From contig NZ_LR733304.1 in the NCBI RefSeq assembly GCF_902506105.1, positions 372,001 through 436,000 on the forward strand: a stretch of DNA of 64,000 nt. The letters are read 5' to 3'. This stretch comes from Aeromicrobium sp. 9AM (GTDB lineage: Bacteria > Actinomycetota > Actinomycetes > Propionibacteriales > Nocardioidaceae). The position numbers and the translations under genes are program-made. The notes beneath the pieces are model-generated. The model ran no database searches. It worked only from the letters and a program-made list of their open reading frames with translations, and was not told where the DNA came from. Positions 1 to 9,827 of this stretch are shown piece by piece. How positions within the stretch are numbered: position 1 is the stretch's first letter; each line of letters starts with the position of its first letter.

Positions 1-385
1 GGCCACCGAGCAGGGCGCTGATCCCCAGCAGGCCGATCAGGATCTCGAACCCGGCCCACGCGGTGCGCCGCACGACGTACGCCGTGGGGTGCTCGCGCTG
101 GAACGCCTCCTGCCTCGCCGCCTTCGAGCCCGGAGGCGGCACCATGGGGGTCTTCGCGGGCTCACCCTTCTCGTCGGTCTCGACCAGCGCGCAGCTCGTG
201 ATGGTGTTGCGCGGACCCCATCGCACCTCGAACGTGGTGTCGTCGTGCGTCAGCGTCGACGCCTCCCAGTAGTCGGCCGTCTGCTCGTCGACCGCTATGC
301 CGTCGGCCAGCAGCACCGAGACCCGTGGACCGTCGCCGGTGTCGATCTCGTAGGCCGTGCCCCGGTGCCTGATCGTCCAACCCAT
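1..385 (-). CDS. Hypothetical membrane protein, C-terminus beyond the window
   Basis: The reverse strand reads from an ATG at 385 off the left edge of the window without a stop, giving at least 128 residues. The protein begins MGWTIRHRGTAYEIDTGDG. It has an N-terminal soluble part of about 100 residues rich in beta-type sequence, then a hydrophobic stretch (AGFEILIGLLGISALLGG) that looks like a membrane helix where the window ends. I do not recognise a family. The frame is supported by G/C-rich third codon positions. The next gene on the same strand ends at 459, leaving a 73-base gap. Confidence 0.6.
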   Translation of the reverse strand, partial: MGWTIRHRGTAYEIDTGDGPRVSVLLADGIAVDEQTADYWEASTLTHDDTTFEVRWGPRNTITSCALVETDEKGEPAKTPMVPPPGSKAARQEAFQREHPTAYVVRRTAWAGFEILIGLLGISALLGG

Positions 386-458
386 GCGTCGATCGTCGCG
401 GAGCCCGGCAGGTCCGGCATCGTCCGCAAGGCCACGACCGCGCGCCGAAAGTATGACG

Positions 459-755
459 TCAGCGGGGGCGGGCGGGGTGCAGCCAACGGGTGACGACGAC
501 CCGGAGCACGCCCAGGTCGGCGTCCGCCGGCACCTCGGGATGGGTGTCGCGCACGGCGCGGTGGGCGACGACGAGTCCCGTCAGCCATCGTGCGGTGTCG
601 TCGACATGGAGCTCGCGGTCGACCGAGCCGTCGTCGATCGCCTGGGCGCACAGGCTCGCAAACGTACGCTCGACGTCGGGGCTGAGCGGCAGGTCGGGGT
701 TGGCGGCGAAGTGGTCGAGCAGGTCGAGCAGCCGGTCCCACGCGGTGTCGGTCAT
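459..755 (-). CDS. Orphan TetR-type C-terminal (ligand-binding-like) domain protein
   Basis: 98 residues starting at the ATG at 755, which overlaps the stop of the upstream MarR gene by the ATGA arrangement; a start 21 bases earlier is possible but lies inside that gene. The stretch from about residue 30 ([19 protein letters not shown], then [17 protein letters not shown]) resembles the C-terminal helices of TetR regulators, where acidic residues precede an Ala-rich helix. No N-terminal helix-turn-helix is present, so it should not bind DNA alone. Translational coupling to the MarR gene suggests a partner or effector-sensing role. The family match is by eye and tentative. Confidence 0.5.
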   Translation of the reverse strand: MTDTAWDRLLDLLDHFAANPDLPLSPDVERTFASLCAQAIDDGSVDRELHVDDTARWLTGLVVAHRAVRDTHPEVPADADLGVLRVVVTRWLHPARPR

Positions 756-1210
756 GGCTTCCTCGACTCGTGCCACCGGTCAACGAGCTTGGGCATCTCG
801 ACGGCCATGTAGGTGAAGAAATCGCGTGTGGCGGCGAGGCGTTCGTGGGCGGCGCTGCCGGTGTCGACCTGCTCCATGCCCTCCTCGAGCAGGGCGGCCA
901 GGGCCGTGATGGTCTTGGTCTCGGCGGCCATCACCTCGGCCCAGGTGGTGCCGAGCACGTTGTAGCGATCGACCCGTTCGCCCGCCACTCTGCGGCGTAC
1001 GGCCAGCCCCATGCGCGTGAGGTAGGCGGTCGCCCCACTGACCGCAGCAGCGCTGACGCCGAGGGCGTCGCCGATCTCCTTGGCGGTGTAGCCGTTCTCG
1101 GGGGCGACGAGCAGGGCGGCGAAGACCCGGGCGGCCATGCGTTGCATGCCCGACTGGTTGAGCTCGAGTGCGAAGCCCTCCACGAACTCGCTCGCGGTGC
1201 CGGTGGTCAT
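752..1210 (-). CDS. MarR/GbsR-type transcriptional regulator
   Basis: 152 residues from the ATG at 1208-1210. A winged helix-turn-helix spans about residues 25-80: [24 protein letters not shown] is the recognition region, followed by a wing with [14 protein letters not shown]. The C-terminal helices ([13 protein letters not shown] and beyond) would dimerise. It is divergent from a drug-exporter operon starting at 1283, and a near-perfect dyad lies between them, so it is probably the local repressor. A TATGAT -10 box 7 bases before the ATG indicates a leaderless mRNA. Its stop overlaps the start of the small TetR-C-like gene. Confidence 0.8.
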   Translation of the reverse strand: MTTGTASEFVEGFALELNQSGMQRMAARVFAALLVAPENGYTAKEIGDALGVSAAAVSGATAYLTRMGLAVRRRVAGERVDRYNVLGTTWAEVMAAETKTITALAALLEEGMEQVDTGSAAHERLAATRDFFTYMAVEMPKLVDRWHESRKP

Positions 1211-1217
1211 GTGAGCG

Positions 1218-1275
1218 ATCATACAGGAATTCACAACTTTCAAGGATTTCACAAATCTATGAAAAGGAGTACGGT
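1218..1275. promoter_or_regulatory. Divergent leaderless promoters for marR and the ABC exporter
   Basis: On the reverse strand TATGAT (1223-1218) sits 7 bases before the marR ATG at 1210. On the forward strand TACGGT (1270-1275) sits 7 bases before the ATPase ATG at 1283. Both spacings put the transcription start on the start codon. The forward box favours ATG 1283 over the earlier in-frame ATG at 1259, which lies inside the operator dyad. Confidence 0.55.
1238..1264. promoter_or_regulatory. 27-bp dyad, probable MarR operator
   Basis: TTTCAAGGATTT, a 3-base centre CAC, then AAATCTATGAAA form an inverted repeat with 10 of 12 positions matching. It is unusually A/T-rich for this sequence and covers the expected -35 region of the forward exporter promoter. 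The position and symmetry fit binding by the divergent MarR-type regulator; binding itself is inferred. Confidence 0.6.
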
Positions 1276-1282
1276 CGGCGGT

Positions 1283-2176
1283 ATGGACACTGTCATCGAC
1301 ATCGCCGGACTCGTGAAGCGGTTCGGCCACGCGACGGCGCTGGACGGGCTCGACCTGCAGGTCGAGCGCGGCGAGGTGCACGGCTTCCTCGGACCCAACG
1401 GGGCCGGCAAGTCGACCACGATCCGGGTGCTGCTCGGCCTGCTCCGCGCGGACGGCGGCACCGTGACCCTGTTCGGTCAGGACCCGTGGCACGACGCCGC
1501 CGAGCTGCACCGGCGCCTGGCGTACGTGCCCGGCGACGTGAACCTCTGGCCCAACCTCTCCGGCGGCGAGGTCATCGACCTGCTGGGCCGGCTGCGCGGC
1601 GGACTCGACGAGAAGCGGCGCAGCCTGCTCATCGAGCGCTTCGAGCTCGACCCGACCAAGAAGTCGCGGACGTACTCCAAGGGCAACCGGCAGAAGGTCG
1701 CGCTCGTCGCGGCGCTGGCCAGTGACGTGGAGCTGCTGATCCTCGACGAGCCGACATCCGGCCTGGACCCGTTGATGGAGGCGGTGTTCACGGACTGCGT
1801 CGACGAGTTCAAGGACGACGGCCGCTCGGTGCTGCTGTCGAGCCACATCCTCGCCGAGGTCGAGCGGCTGTGCGACCGGGTCAGCATCATCCGGGCCGGC
1901 CGCACGGTCGAGTCGGGCACGCTCGCCGACCTGCGCCACCTCACGCGTACGTCCGTGTCGGCCGAGCTCTCGGAGGCACCTGCGGGACTCGACGGCCTCG
2001 CCGGGGTGCACGACCTCGTGGTCGAAGGCGTGCGGGCGACGTTCGAGGTCGACACGGTGCACCTCGGCGCCGCGCTCGAGGCTCTCGGCCGGTCCGGCAT
2101 ACGTACGCTCACGAGCCAGCCGCCGACGCTCGAGGAGCTGTTCCTGCGGCACTACGGCGAGGACGTTTCATCGTGA
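1283..2176 (+). CDS. ABC exporter ATP-binding protein (ABC-2 drug type)
   Basis: 297 residues; powers export by the adjacent permease at the inner face of the membrane. Walker A is GPNGAGKST at residues 37-45, the signature is YSKGNRQKV (a drug-exporter variant of LSGGQ), Walker B is [12 protein letters not shown], and the switch region has [14 protein letters not shown]. The C-terminal 80 residues follow the DrrA/CcmA-type extension. The permease start overlaps its stop (GTGA), so the two form one transcription unit under the divergent MarR regulator. The substrate is unknown; antibiotics or other toxic compounds are the usual cargo. Confidence 0.9.
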   Translation: MDTVIDIAGLVKRFGHATALDGLDLQVERGEVHGFLGPNGAGKSTTIRVLLGLLRADGGTVTLFGQDPWHDAAELHRRLAYVPGDVNLWPNLSGGEVIDLLGRLRGGLDEKRRSLLIERFELDPTKKSRTYSKGNRQKVALVAALASDVELLILDEPTSGLDPLMEAVFTDCVDEFKDDGRSVLLSSHILAEVERLCDRVSIIRAGRTVESGTLADLRHLTRTSVSAELSEAPAGLDGLAGVHDLVVEGVRATFEVDTVHLGAALEALGRSGIRTLTSQPPTLEELFLRHYGEDVSS

Positions 2177-3753
2177 CGGGTTTGACCGGTGCGCTGACGG
2201 TGTTGCGGTTCCACCTGCGACGTGACCGGATGATGCTGTTCTGGTGGATCGCCGGCGACGTGCTCCTCTACTACTCGCAGGCGGTCAGCACCGACGGGCT
2301 CTACACGACGCAGGCCGAGCTCGACAAGGCCGCAGCGGGCATGGAGGGCAATGCGGCGTTCATCGCGATGGCCGGCCCGGCGCGCGCGCTCAACACGGTG
2401 GGTGGGCAGGTCGCGTGGCAGGCGGCGGCGTTCGGCGCGATCGTGGCGGCGCTCATGAGCATGTTCCTGGTCGGCCGGCACACCCGCGCCGAGGAGGAGA
2501 GCGGGCGCGACGAGCTCGTCCGGGCGGCGGCGATCGGCCGGCACGCCCCGTTGGCGGCGACGGCCCTGCTGGTCACGATCGCCAACGTGCTGCTGGGTGC
2601 GCTGATCTCCGGCAGCCTGATCGCGTACGGCCTGCCGGCCGCAGGGTCGGTGGCGCTGGGGCTGGCGGCCGGACTCACGGGTCTGGTGTTCGGCGGCGTC
2701 GCCCTCGTGGCGGCCCAGCTCGTCGAGAGCACTCGCGCGGCGTACGGGATCACGGGTGCGGTGATCGGCGTCGCGTACGCCTTGAGGGCCGTCGGCGACG
2801 TCGGCAACGGTGCGCTGTCTTGGCTGTCGCCGATCGGGTGGGGCCAGTACCTGCGGCCGTACGCCGACGAGCAGTGGTGGCCCGTGCTGCTGTCGGTCGC
2901 CGCGATCGCGTTGCTGGGCTTTGCCGCGGTTGCGCTCTTCGACCGGCGCGACATCGGATCGGGCGTCTGGCCTGCCCGGCCGGGTCCGGCGCGCGGCTCG
3001 CTCGGATCGGCGTGGGCGCTCTCGTGGCGGCTGCAACGGGGGAGCGTGATCGGCTGGACGGCCGGGATGCTGCTCGGCGGCATCGCGTACGGCTCGATCG
3101 GCGACGACGTCGGTGACCTGCTCGGCGACTCGAACTTCTCCAAGGACGTGTTCGCGTCGGCGGGCGGCTCGATCGTCGACTCGTTCTACGCCACTGCAGC
3201 GGTGATGCTGGCGCTGATCGGTGCGGGCTTCGCGATCGCGTCGGTGCAGCGCTTGCGTGGCGAGGAGGCCTCCGGGTTCGCCGAGGGTCTCCTGGCGACC
3301 GCGCTGCCGCGCTGGCGCTGGGCCGTCGCGCACCTCGTCGTCACGGTCGTCGGGACGATCGCCGTCGTGCTGGCGGCGGGTCTCGGCATGGGTACCGGCT
3401 TCGCGCTGGTCACCGGCGACGGGTCCGCGGTGCTGCGCCTCCTGCGGGCGACTGTGCCGTACGTCGTGCCGGTGCTGCTGCTCGCGGCATTGACCTGGCT
3501 GGCGTACGGGATCCGCTCGCGGTGGGCGGCGATCGGCTGGCTGGCGCTCGGCTTCTGCTTCGTCGTGATGATGTTCGGCGCGGTGCTCCAGCTGCCGGAC
3601 TGGCTGATGGACGTGTCGCCGTTCCGGCACCTGGCGCAGATGCCCGCCGAGGACTTCGACGTCGTCCCGGTCATTGTGCTGCTGGCGATCACGGCGGCTG
3701 TGGGGGCGCTGGGGATGGTGTGCCTGCGGCGTCGGGATGTCGTCAGCAACTAG
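2173..3753 (+). CDS. ABC exporter permease (polyketide-antibiotic exporter type)
   Basis: 526 residues from a GTG that overlaps the ATPase stop by 4 bases. It is very hydrophobic, with about 12 predicted membrane segments in two halves separated by a loop near residue 270 ([16 protein letters not shown]). Both halves carry the same plan, as in fused TylC/DrrB-like exporters of about 530 residues. It would form the translocation pore for the ATPase at 1283-2176. There is no second permease, so one polypeptide probably supplies both membrane halves. Substrate not identifiable. Confidence 0.85.
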   Translation: MTGLTGALTVLRFHLRRDRMMLFWWIAGDVLLYYSQAVSTDGLYTTQAELDKAAAGMEGNAAFIAMAGPARALNTVGGQVAWQAAAFGAIVAALMSMFLVGRHTRAEEESGRDELVRAAAIGRHAPLAATALLVTIANVLLGALISGSLIAYGLPAAGSVALGLAAGLTGLVFGGVALVAAQLVESTRAAYGITGAVIGVAYALRAVGDVGNGALSWLSPIGWGQYLRPYADEQWWPVLLSVAAIALLGFAAVALFDRRDIGSGVWPARPGPARGSLGSAWALSWRLQRGSVIGWTAGMLLGGIAYGSIGDDVGDLLGDSNFSKDVFASAGGSIVDSFYATAAVMLALIGAGFAIASVQRLRGEEASGFAEGLLATALPRWRWAVAHLVVTVVGTIAVVLAAGLGMGTGFALVTGDGSAVLRLLRATVPYVVPVLLLAALTWLAYGIRSRWAAIGWLALGFCFVVMMFGAVLQLPDWLMDVSPFRHLAQMPAEDFDVVPVIVLLAITAAVGALGMVCLRRRDVVSN

Positions 3754-3766
3754 AACATACGTTCGA
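3751..3766. promoter_or_regulatory. LexA-type SOS box upstream of the AlkB-like gene
   Basis: TAGAACATACGTTCGA matches the actinobacterial/Bacillus LexA operator GAACnnnnGTTC exactly in its 12-bp core, with flanks close to TCGAAC..GTTCGA. It begins inside the stop codon of the exporter permease and ends 19 bases before the ATG of the alkylation-repair-like gene, next to its TACGCT -10 box (3774-3779). Repression by LexA and induction by DNA damage are inferred from this. Confidence 0.7.
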
Positions 3767-3785
3767 TGAGGCGTACGCTGGGCGG

Positions 3786-4409
3786 ATGGAGGAGTTCTTC
3801 CAGGGATCGCTGCTCGACACGGGGCAGCCTGTGGGTCTCGGAGCGTTGGCGCCGGAGCGCACGGTCCTGACGCAGGGTGCCTGGGTCGACGTGCTGCCGG
3901 GATGGGTGACGGGCTCGGACGACCTGTTCCTGCGGCTCCAGGCCGAGGTGCCGTGGCGGGCCGAGAACCGGGAGATGTACGACCGCATGGTCGACGTGCC
4001 GCGGCTGTTGTGCCACTACGGCGTGGGGGCCGAGCTGCCCGACCCGCTGTTGCTCGAGGCCCGGGAGGCGCTGGGTGACCACTACGAGGCCGAGCTCGGG
4101 GAGCGGTTCGTGACCGCGGGGCTCTGCTACTACCGCGACGGTCGCGACAGCGTCGCCTGGCACGGCGACCGCATCGGCCGGGGTCGCACTGAGAACACGA
4201 TGGTCGCGATCGTCTCGCTCGGCGCCGCCCGCCGGTTGTCGCTGCGTCCGCGCGGCGGCGGCCAGCAGATCGGCTTCTCGCTGGGCCACGGCGACCTCGT
4301 CGTCATGGGCGGCACCTGTCAACGTACGTGGGAGCACGCGATCCTCAAGACCGCCAAGCCCGTCGGCCCGCGCATCAGCGTCCAGTTCCGCCCCCGCAAC
4401 GTCCTCTGA
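3786..4409 (+). CDS. AlkB-type 2-oxoglutarate/Fe(II) dioxygenase
   Basis: 207 residues. AlkB enzymes reverse N-alkyl damage on DNA or RNA bases by oxidative demethylation. Iron ligands are visible as H126-x-D128 (WHGDRIG) and H184 (TWEH), and the 2-oxoglutarate-binding arginines are R196 and R202 (RISVQFR). The length fits the compact bacterial family. A TACGCT -10 box 6 bases before the ATG suggests a leaderless transcript, and a LexA-like box lies just upstream, both in keeping with a repair role. It is monocistronic, with an 11-G run and a repeat block following the stop. Confidence 0.85.
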   Translation: MEEFFQGSLLDTGQPVGLGALAPERTVLTQGAWVDVLPGWVTGSDDLFLRLQAEVPWRAENREMYDRMVDVPRLLCHYGVGAELPDPLLLEAREALGDHYEAELGERFVTAGLCYYRDGRDSVAWHGDRIGRGRTENTMVAIVSLGAARRLSLRPRGGGQQIGFSLGHGDLVVMGGTCQRTWEHAILKTAKPVGPRISVQFRPRNVL

Positions 4410-4422
4410 CCCGGGGGGGGGG

Positions 4423-4535
4423 GCGGTGAGTTAGGGCCCAGTCGCTGACGGTGGCGGTGAGTTAGGGCCCAGTCGTCGGCGGGGGCGGTGAGTTAGGGCC
4501 CAAACCCGTGGTCGGCTTGGGCCCTAGGTCACCGC
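4423..4535. repeat. 31-bp-period repeat block 1 (three direct copies, one inverted)
   Basis: The 18-bp core GCGGTGAGTTAGGGCCCA occurs at 4423, 4454 and 4485, exactly 31 bp apart. An inverted copy (TGGGCCCTAGGTCACCGC, two mismatches) lies at 4518-4535. Direct and inverted copies can fold into a hairpin with an 18-bp stem. An 11-base G run (4413-4423) precedes the block. The same core recurs at 5563-5644 and 19630-19711. Confidence 0.9.
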
Positions 4536-4631
4536 TCCAAGTTGTGCACAGACTCTGTTTGGTACGTGGCCTACGCACAGCTGGACGCGTTGCCGGCGCG
4601 GAGTGACGTGGTGGTCGCGAAAACTCGGCTC

Positions 4632-5573
4632 ATGCCTGCTCCGTACGACATACCGGCGTCACTGATGCATCGGCCCTTCGCGCGGCGTGAAGCAGCGGCG
4701 GTCGGGATGCCGCTGAAGGTCCTCCGAGGCAAGCGCTTCCGCAGGCTGTTCCCGCGGGTCTGGGTTCACGTCGACCACGTCATGACCGACCTCGACTGGA
4801 TCGTCGCCGCGAGCCTGGCGATGCCCGACAGAGCGCAGCTCAGCCACCTCACCCGCATCCAGGCGCTCGGGCTCGACTTCGGGGACACCAAGCCACTGCA
4901 TTTCACCGTGACGGGTGACCTTCACCTCGACCTCGACGACATCTTCCTCCACCGCACTGAGGTGTTGGCGCCACTCGACGACGTCGGCGTGACGCCAGCA
5001 GCAGCGTTCATCCAGTTCTGCGCCGATGCGCGCATGATCGACGCCATCAAGATCGGCGACTGGTTGCTGCGCCACCGACACATGACAGTCCTTGAGGTCG
5101 CAGAGCTCGCAAGGCGTGATCATTGGCGTCCGGGAGCCAGCCAGGTCCGCAGGGTCCTCCCGCACCTCGATGCCGGGGCGCGATCTCTCAAGGAGTCGGA
5201 GTCGCGTGCGGTCCTGGTGTTCTCCGGCCTGCCGAGGCCCGAGGTCAACAAGGACGTACGCAATGCGCAAGGCGAGCTCCTTGGGTGCGGCGACCTCGTC
5301 TATCTGCTGTGGAAGCTGCTCGTTGAGTACGAGGGTCGGCAACACCTGACGAACCTGGGTCAGTGGAACAGCTACCGCGGACTCCGTGACGAGGAGTGGC
5401 GATATGTCCAAGTCACCAATGAGAAGCTTGAGACGCCGAAGAAGTTCGTGGCCGAGGTCTACCGGCAGCTCGTGCGCGGCGGCTACGACGGACCCGCCCC
5501 GACTTTCGGACAGCGCTGGTCCTCGCTGTTCGACACGATCTCCGCCCGGCCACGACTTCGAGCGGTGAGTTAG
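4632..5573 (+). CDS. AbiEi-like / DUF559 (Vsr-fold) putative nuclease
   Basis: 313 residues from the ATG at 4632; an earlier in-frame ATG at 4542 lies by the repeat block and gives an atypical N-terminus. Residues 1-60 look like the AbiEi-type winged helix (DIPASLMHRPFARREAAAVG). The C-terminal third looks like the DUF559/very-short-patch-repair endonuclease fold: E188/E190 (LKESESRAV), D221 (GCGDLVYLL) and E232/E234 with a QH pair (VEYEGRQH) could form a PD-(D/E)xK site. This fusion is common in actinobacteria, but its function is not established. The gene is bracketed by repeat blocks, and its stop codon lies within the first core of block 2. Confidence 0.65.
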   Translation: MPAPYDIPASLMHRPFARREAAAVGMPLKVLRGKRFRRLFPRVWVHVDHVMTDLDWIVAASLAMPDRAQLSHLTRIQALGLDFGDTKPLHFTVTGDLHLDLDDIFLHRTEVLAPLDDVGVTPAAAFIQFCADARMIDAIKIGDWLLRHRHMTVLEVAELARRDHWRPGASQVRRVLPHLDAGARSLKESESRAVLVFSGLPRPEVNKDVRNAQGELLGCGDLVYLLWKLLVEYEGRQHLTNLGQWNSYRGLRDEEWRYVQVTNEKLETPKKFVAEVYRQLVRGGYDGPAPTFGQRWSSLFDTISARPRLRAVS

Positions 5574-5644
5574 GGCCCAAGGCGATCGACGCCTTGGGCC
5601 CTGGGTCACCGCTCAGGGGACCCCGTGGGCCCTAAGTCACCGCT
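5563..5644. repeat. 31-bp-period repeat block 2 (one direct copy, two inverted)
   Basis: A forward 18-bp core at 5563-5580 contains the TAG stop of the nuclease gene. Inverted cores lie at 5596-5613 and 5627-5644, again 31 bp apart. The block separates the convergent nuclease and typA genes and could act as a bidirectional terminator. It roughly mirrors block 1 across the nuclease gene. Confidence 0.9.
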
Positions 5645-5655
5645 CCGAGGAAGGG

Positions 5656-7521
<1,866 letters not shown>

Positions 7522-7646
7522 GCGAAAAAAGTCCTATGCGTGGGGAATGCTCGAACACCTCGGAGCCTTGCCATTCTACGGGGGATGACCGTCCTGAGAC
7601 GAATCGTGGTTACCTCCCGGTAGTTGACGGTTCACAAAGACTTCAT

Positions 7647-7681
7647 TTGAGCAAAGGTTGCGTTTGGTTTATGATTTTCCG
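7647..7681 (+). promoter_or_regulatory. Leaderless promoter of marR-MFS operon
   Basis: TTGAGC (7647-7652), a 17-bp spacer and TATGAT (7670-7675) form a good sigma70-type promoter ending 6 bases before the GTG at 7682. A small palindrome TTTGAGCAAA (7646-7655) overlaps the -35 box and may be an operator for the encoded MarR protein. Confidence 0.65.
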
Positions 7682-8137
7682 GTGGCCACTTCACCGGACG
7701 AGCTGTACGTCGCGCTCGAGGACTTCGTCATGCGCCTGATGACGCTGGCCGAGTCCGATGGCATGGATGCATTGATCGATCTCGACCTGTCGTTCTCGCA
7801 GGCACGCACCCTGTTCTTCCTGGCCAAGAAGGGCGAGCCCACGCCGATCCACGCGATCGCCACGGCGCTCGGCCTGTCCGACGCGGCGACCGGCCGCAAC
7901 GTCGAGCAGCTGCTCAAGCTCGATGTCGTCGAACGCCAGGAGAGCCCCGACGACCGTCGGGTCAAGCTCGTCTCGCTCACGCCTGTCGGCGAGAAGCTCA
8001 GCATGCAACACATCGACTCCAAGCGTGAGTCGATCAAGGCCTTCACGGCGGACCTGCCCGAAGACCAGCGCGACAACCTCTATCGCGCGCTCAGCACCAT
8101 CCTCGCCGGCGACACCCTGCGCCGGCACACCCATTAG
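7682..8137 (+). CDS. MarR-family transcriptional regulator
   Basis: 151 residues if translation starts at GTG 7682. This start is chosen because a -10 box ends 6 bases upstream; a TTG at 7658 would lie within the promoter. A winged helix-turn-helix spans about residues 40-105: TPIHAIATALGLSDAATGRNVEQL is the recognition part and ESPDDRRVKLVSLTPVG the wing, typical of MarR. The MFS transporter gene follows 10 bases later in the same operon, so it probably represses its own transcript and is released by a toxic ligand. Confidence 0.88.
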   Translation: MATSPDELYVALEDFVMRLMTLAESDGMDALIDLDLSFSQARTLFFLAKKGEPTPIHAIATALGLSDAATGRNVEQLLKLDVVERQESPDDRRVKLVSLTPVGEKLSMQHIDSKRESIKAFTADLPEDQRDNLYRALSTILAGDTLRRHTH

Positions 8138-8147
8138 GAGAATGCGT

Positions 8148-9758
8148 ATGACTTCCCAAACGGGACAGATCGACGACAGTGACAAGATCACCCCCGCGCT
8201 GCTGAAGATCGCGGGCGTGGTGGTGCTCGGCGCCATCATGTCGATCCTCGACGTCACGGTCGTCAACGTCGCACTGCCGACGTTCCAGACCGAGCTGTCC
8301 GGGAGCGACGAGCCCCTGGCCTACTCGACGGTCGCCTGGACGGCCACGGCCTACATGCTCGCGCTGGCGGCGGTCATCCCGCTGACTGGCTGGGCCGCCG
8401 ACCGGTTCGGCACCAAGCGCCTCTACATGACCGCCATCGCGCTGTTCACGATGGGCTCGCTGCTGTGTGCGACGGCGTGGAACATCGAGGCCCTCATCGG
8501 TTTCCGAGTCCTCCAGGGCCTCGGCGGCGGCATGCTGATGCCGCTCGGCATGACGATCATGACCAAGGCCGCGGGCCCGCACCGCATGGGCCGGCTCATG
8601 GCGATCCTCGGCATCCCGATGCTGCTCGGCCCGATCATGGGCCCGATCCTCGGTGGCGTCCTGATCGATGCCGCCTCGTGGCACTGGGTCTTCCTGATCA
8701 ACCTGCCGATCGGCCTGATCGGCCTGGTCTACGCCTGGCGCGTGCTGCCCAAGGACGCGCCCGAGCCGAGCGAGGCGCTCGACGTCGTCGGCATGATCCT
8801 GCTGTCGCCGGGCCTGGCGTCGCTGCTCTACGGCGTGTCGTCGATCCCCGAGCAGGGCACCGTCGCGGCGATCAAGGTGCTGCTCCCCGCGATCATCGGC
8901 GTGCTGCTGATCGCGTCGTTCGTGTTCTGGTCGTTCAAGCCCAAGCACCCGTTGCTGGACCTGCGCCTGTTCAAGGACCGCAACCTCACGGTGTCCATCA
9001 TCACGATGTTCCTGTTCGCCGGCGCGTTCTTCGGCGCGCTGCTGCTGGTGCCGACCTACTTCCAGCAGGTCGACGGCTACTCGGTCAAGAAGGCCGGTCT
9101 GCTCGTGGCCGCACAGGGCATCGGCGCCATGATCACGATGCCGGTCGCGGGTGCGCTCACCGACAAGATGCCGGTCGGCCGCATCGTGCCGTTCGGATTC
9201 CTCGGCATCCTGATCGGCGTGTTCGGCCTCACGCAGAGCACCGACGTGGGCACCTCCGACTGGACCATCATGGGCTGGCTGTTCGTGACCGGTCTCGGCA
9301 TGGGCGCGACGATGATGCCGCTGTTCACCTCGGCGCTCAAGACCCTCAAGGCCGCTGACGTGGCCCGCGGGTCGACGCTGCTCAACGTGACGCAGCAGGT
9401 CGCGAGCGCGACCGGCATCGCGACGATCTCGGTCGTGCTGACCAACGCCATGAAGAGCGGCGACATCCTGGCGGGATCCGAGAAGCTCCCGGGCGTCGAC
9501 GGCGGACTGACGGCGGCGCAGCTGGCCTCCAGCTCGCACACCGAGCGCGGCGCGAGTCTCAAGGAGATCCTGAACGTCTCGGACGCGACGCTGCAGAAGG
9601 GCTTCCACGACCTGGCCGACGCGTTCCAGTCGTCCTACTGGGTGGCCTTCGGTGTGCTCCTCGCGACGCTGATCCCGGTCTACTTCCTCCCGCGCAAGCG
9701 TGAGGTCGTGCACCTGCTCGACGACGAGGAGAGTGCGGCGCCGGTCATCATGCACTGA
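8148..9758 (+). CDS. MFS drug efflux transporter, DHA2 (EmrB/QacA) family
   Basis: 536 residues with about 14 membrane segments, as expected for DHA2 proton antiporters. DVTVVNVALP in the first helix is the family motif D1, GWAADRFGTKRLY is motif A, and the helix-5 region with GPIMGPILGG is motif C. AGGAG at 8136-8140 favours the ATG at 8148 over the one at 8142. It is the second gene of a marR-controlled operon, so it likely exports a compound sensed by that regulator. The substrate cannot be told from sequence. Confidence 0.93.
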   Translation: MTSQTGQIDDSDKITPALLKIAGVVVLGAIMSILDVTVVNVALPTFQTELSGSDEPLAYSTVAWTATAYMLALAAVIPLTGWAADRFGTKRLYMTAIALFTMGSLLCATAWNIEALIGFRVLQGLGGGMLMPLGMTIMTKAAGPHRMGRLMAILGIPMLLGPIMGPILGGVLIDAASWHWVFLINLPIGLIGLVYAWRVLPKDAPEPSEALDVVGMILLSPGLASLLYGVSSIPEQGTVAAIKVLLPAIIGVLLIASFVFWSFKPKHPLLDLRLFKDRNLTVSIITMFLFAGAFFGALLLVPTYFQQVDGYSVKKAGLLVAAQGIGAMITMPVAGALTDKMPVGRIVPFGFLGILIGVFGLTQSTDVGTSDWTIMGWLFVTGLGMGATMMPLFTSALKTLKAADVARGSTLLNVTQQVASATGIATISVVLTNAMKSGDILAGSEKLPGVDGGLTAAQLASSSHTERGASLKEILNVSDATLQKGFHDLADAFQSSYWVAFGVLLATLIPVYFLPRKREVVHLLDDEESAAPVIMH

Positions 9759-9770
9759 CGCAGCTTGAGC

Positions 9771-9791
9771 TGGTTGAGCTTGTCGAAACCA
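9771..9791. repeat. Dispersed intergenic repeat (TTCGACAAGCTCAACC type)
   Basis: TGGTTGAGCTTGTCGAAACC is a word I recognise as frequent between genes in many bacteria, including actinobacteria. Only one copy is seen in this window, directly before the terminator stem at 9791. Confidence 0.4.
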
Positions 9792-9827
9792 CGAACGGCC
9801 TCATCGCAGCGCGGTGGGGCCGTTCGT
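9791..9827. terminator. Bidirectional hairpin terminator between MFS and SDR genes
   Basis: ACGAACGGCC (9791-9800) and GGCCGTTCGT (9818-9827) form a perfect 10-bp stem with a 17-base loop between two convergent genes. The last base of the stem is within the SDR stop codon. No U-tract follows. Confidence 0.65.

Noticed and set aside
1259-1282. Earlier in-frame ATG at 1259 as start of the ABC ATPase
   Set aside because: It lies inside the operator dyad and upstream of the -10 box; the family N-terminus begins at 1283.
2152-3630. 492-residue reverse-strand ORF opposite the exporter permease
   Set aside because: Arg/Gln/Asp-rich shadow frame without domains.
4423-4535. CRISPR-like array of regularly spaced 18-bp repeats
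   Set aside because: Only three direct copies, 13-base gaps that are themselves similar, an inverted fourth copy and no cas genes nearby.
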